In this document: positions 14,015 through 14,307 of the stretch, piece by piece
Position numbering within the stretch: the stretch's first letter is position 1
Layout of the letters: each line of letters opens with the position of its first letter
Assembly (NCBI GenBank): GCA_002478745.1
Contig: DLQI01000145.1
Coordinates: 1 to 14,307, forward strand
DNA length: 14,307 bases
DNA from: Rhodobacteraceae bacterium UBA7436
GTDB lineage: Bacteria; Pseudomonadota; Alphaproteobacteria; Rhodobacterales; Rhodobacteraceae
Direction of reading: 5' to 3'
Made by a program: the position numbers and the translations under genes
Notes under the pieces: model-generated
What the model was told of the DNA's origin: nothing
The model's input: only the letters and a program-made list of their open reading frames with translations
Database searches by the model: none

Positions 14015-14134
14015 GGTTTTGTTCCAGAGCACAAGCTGGCATTGCACACGCTTGCACGGCAGATGAACTGCCAATTGGACTCTGTCAGAGAAGACTTGCT
14101 TGAAACGGGCAGGGCTAATTTGCAACCATGCCGA
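14015..14134 (+). mobile_element. Probable left-end region of the IS6-family remnant
   Basis: Between the Lrp-like gene and the transposase remnant there is no gene. GGTTTTGTTCCAGAGCAC beginning at 14015 resembles the GGTTCTGTTGCAAA-type end of IS6 elements and lies 120 bases before the transposase start, which is a usual distance for this family. The matching right end is outside the window, so the boundary is a guess. Confidence 0.3.
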
Positions 14135-14307
14135 GTGACAAAACATTCCCAATTTTGCTACTTCAAAACCAGCCCGTAGATCATCCTATTTGCTGTAATG
14201 CTGTATGTTTGTTTCCCGCTTTCGCTTCGTAATGTGGATGACCTTCTTCATGAGCAGGGCATCGATATCAGCCATGAATTGGTTCGGTTTTGGTGGAGCT
14301 ACCAAAA
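14135..14307 (+). pseudogene. IS6-family transposase, N-terminal part, interrupted by a stop codon
   Basis: From a GTG at 14135 the frame reads VTKHSQFCYFKTSP, then TAG at 14177-14179, then resumes with IILFAVMLYVCFPLSLRN and DDLLHEQGIDISHELVRFWW to the window edge. The pieces match the well-conserved start of IS6-family transposases, where the stop position is a glutamate (SPEII). One base change (GAG to TAG) explains it. Other departures from the family pattern are arginine to cysteine or glutamine, as expected from C-to-T decay. Sequence after the WW no longer fits the usual continuation, so a second lesion may lie at the edge. The true start is uncertain because the frame is open upstream. 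The catalytic DDE region is not in the window. Confidence 0.75.

Noticed and set aside
13886..14179. Plus-strand open frame of 97 codons between kynA and the IS remnant
   Set aside because: Its first part is antisense to the Lrp-like gene; only its last codons are meaningful, as the start of the broken IS6 transposase.

Overview
The window looks like part of an alphaproteobacterial chromosome or large replicon, most likely a Rhodobacterales/Roseobacter-type marine bacterium. This is inferred from protein style, moderate GC and gene order, not from a database search. Its core is one long, tightly packed minus-strand operon of twelve genes, running from about 12612 down to 118. Most neighbouring genes overlap by 1-11 bases, often as ATGA. 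On the right lies a divergent, more AT-rich segment with a tryptophan 2,3-dioxygenase gene, a tiny stand-alone Lrp/AsnC-type domain and the decayed start of an IS6-family transposase.

In transcription order, the operon encodes a two-domain FAD monooxygenase/old-yellow-enzyme fusion (2-aminobenzoyl-CoA monooxygenase/reductase type), a short-chain dehydrogenase, a MarR-family regulator, a crotonase-fold protein, an acyl-CoA dehydrogenase and a benzoate/2-aminobenzoate-CoA ligase. A complete branched-chain-amino-acid-type ABC importer follows (binding protein, two permeases, two ATPases), then a hot-dog thioesterase and a RidA-like protein. The fusion monooxygenase together with an aryl-CoA ligase points to the aerobic CoA-thioester route for anthranilate. 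In that route anthranilate is activated to anthraniloyl-CoA, monooxygenated and reduced without classical ring cleavage by a dioxygenase, then degraded by beta-oxidation-like steps. The divergent tryptophan dioxygenase supplies the upstream logic: tryptophan to N-formylkynurenine, kynurenine and anthranilate. The kynurenine formamidase and kynureninase that would link the two halves are not in the window.

The 252-base divergent intergenic region (12613-12864) holds the best regulatory signals. A minus-strand promoter candidate (-35 TTGAAG, 17-base spacer, -10 CATGAT) is overlapped at the -35 by an 11-base palindrome and at the start point by a perfect 7-2-7 palindrome. This fits repression by the MarR protein of the operon. 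The kynA leader contains two weak hairpins followed by T-rich runs.

The points that most deserve a second look are a crotonase with neither classical catalytic glutamate, a RidA-like protein without the catalytic arginine, the operator/promoter layout, and the decayed IS6 element at the right edge. I saw no tRNA, rRNA, CRISPR array or phage-like gene.
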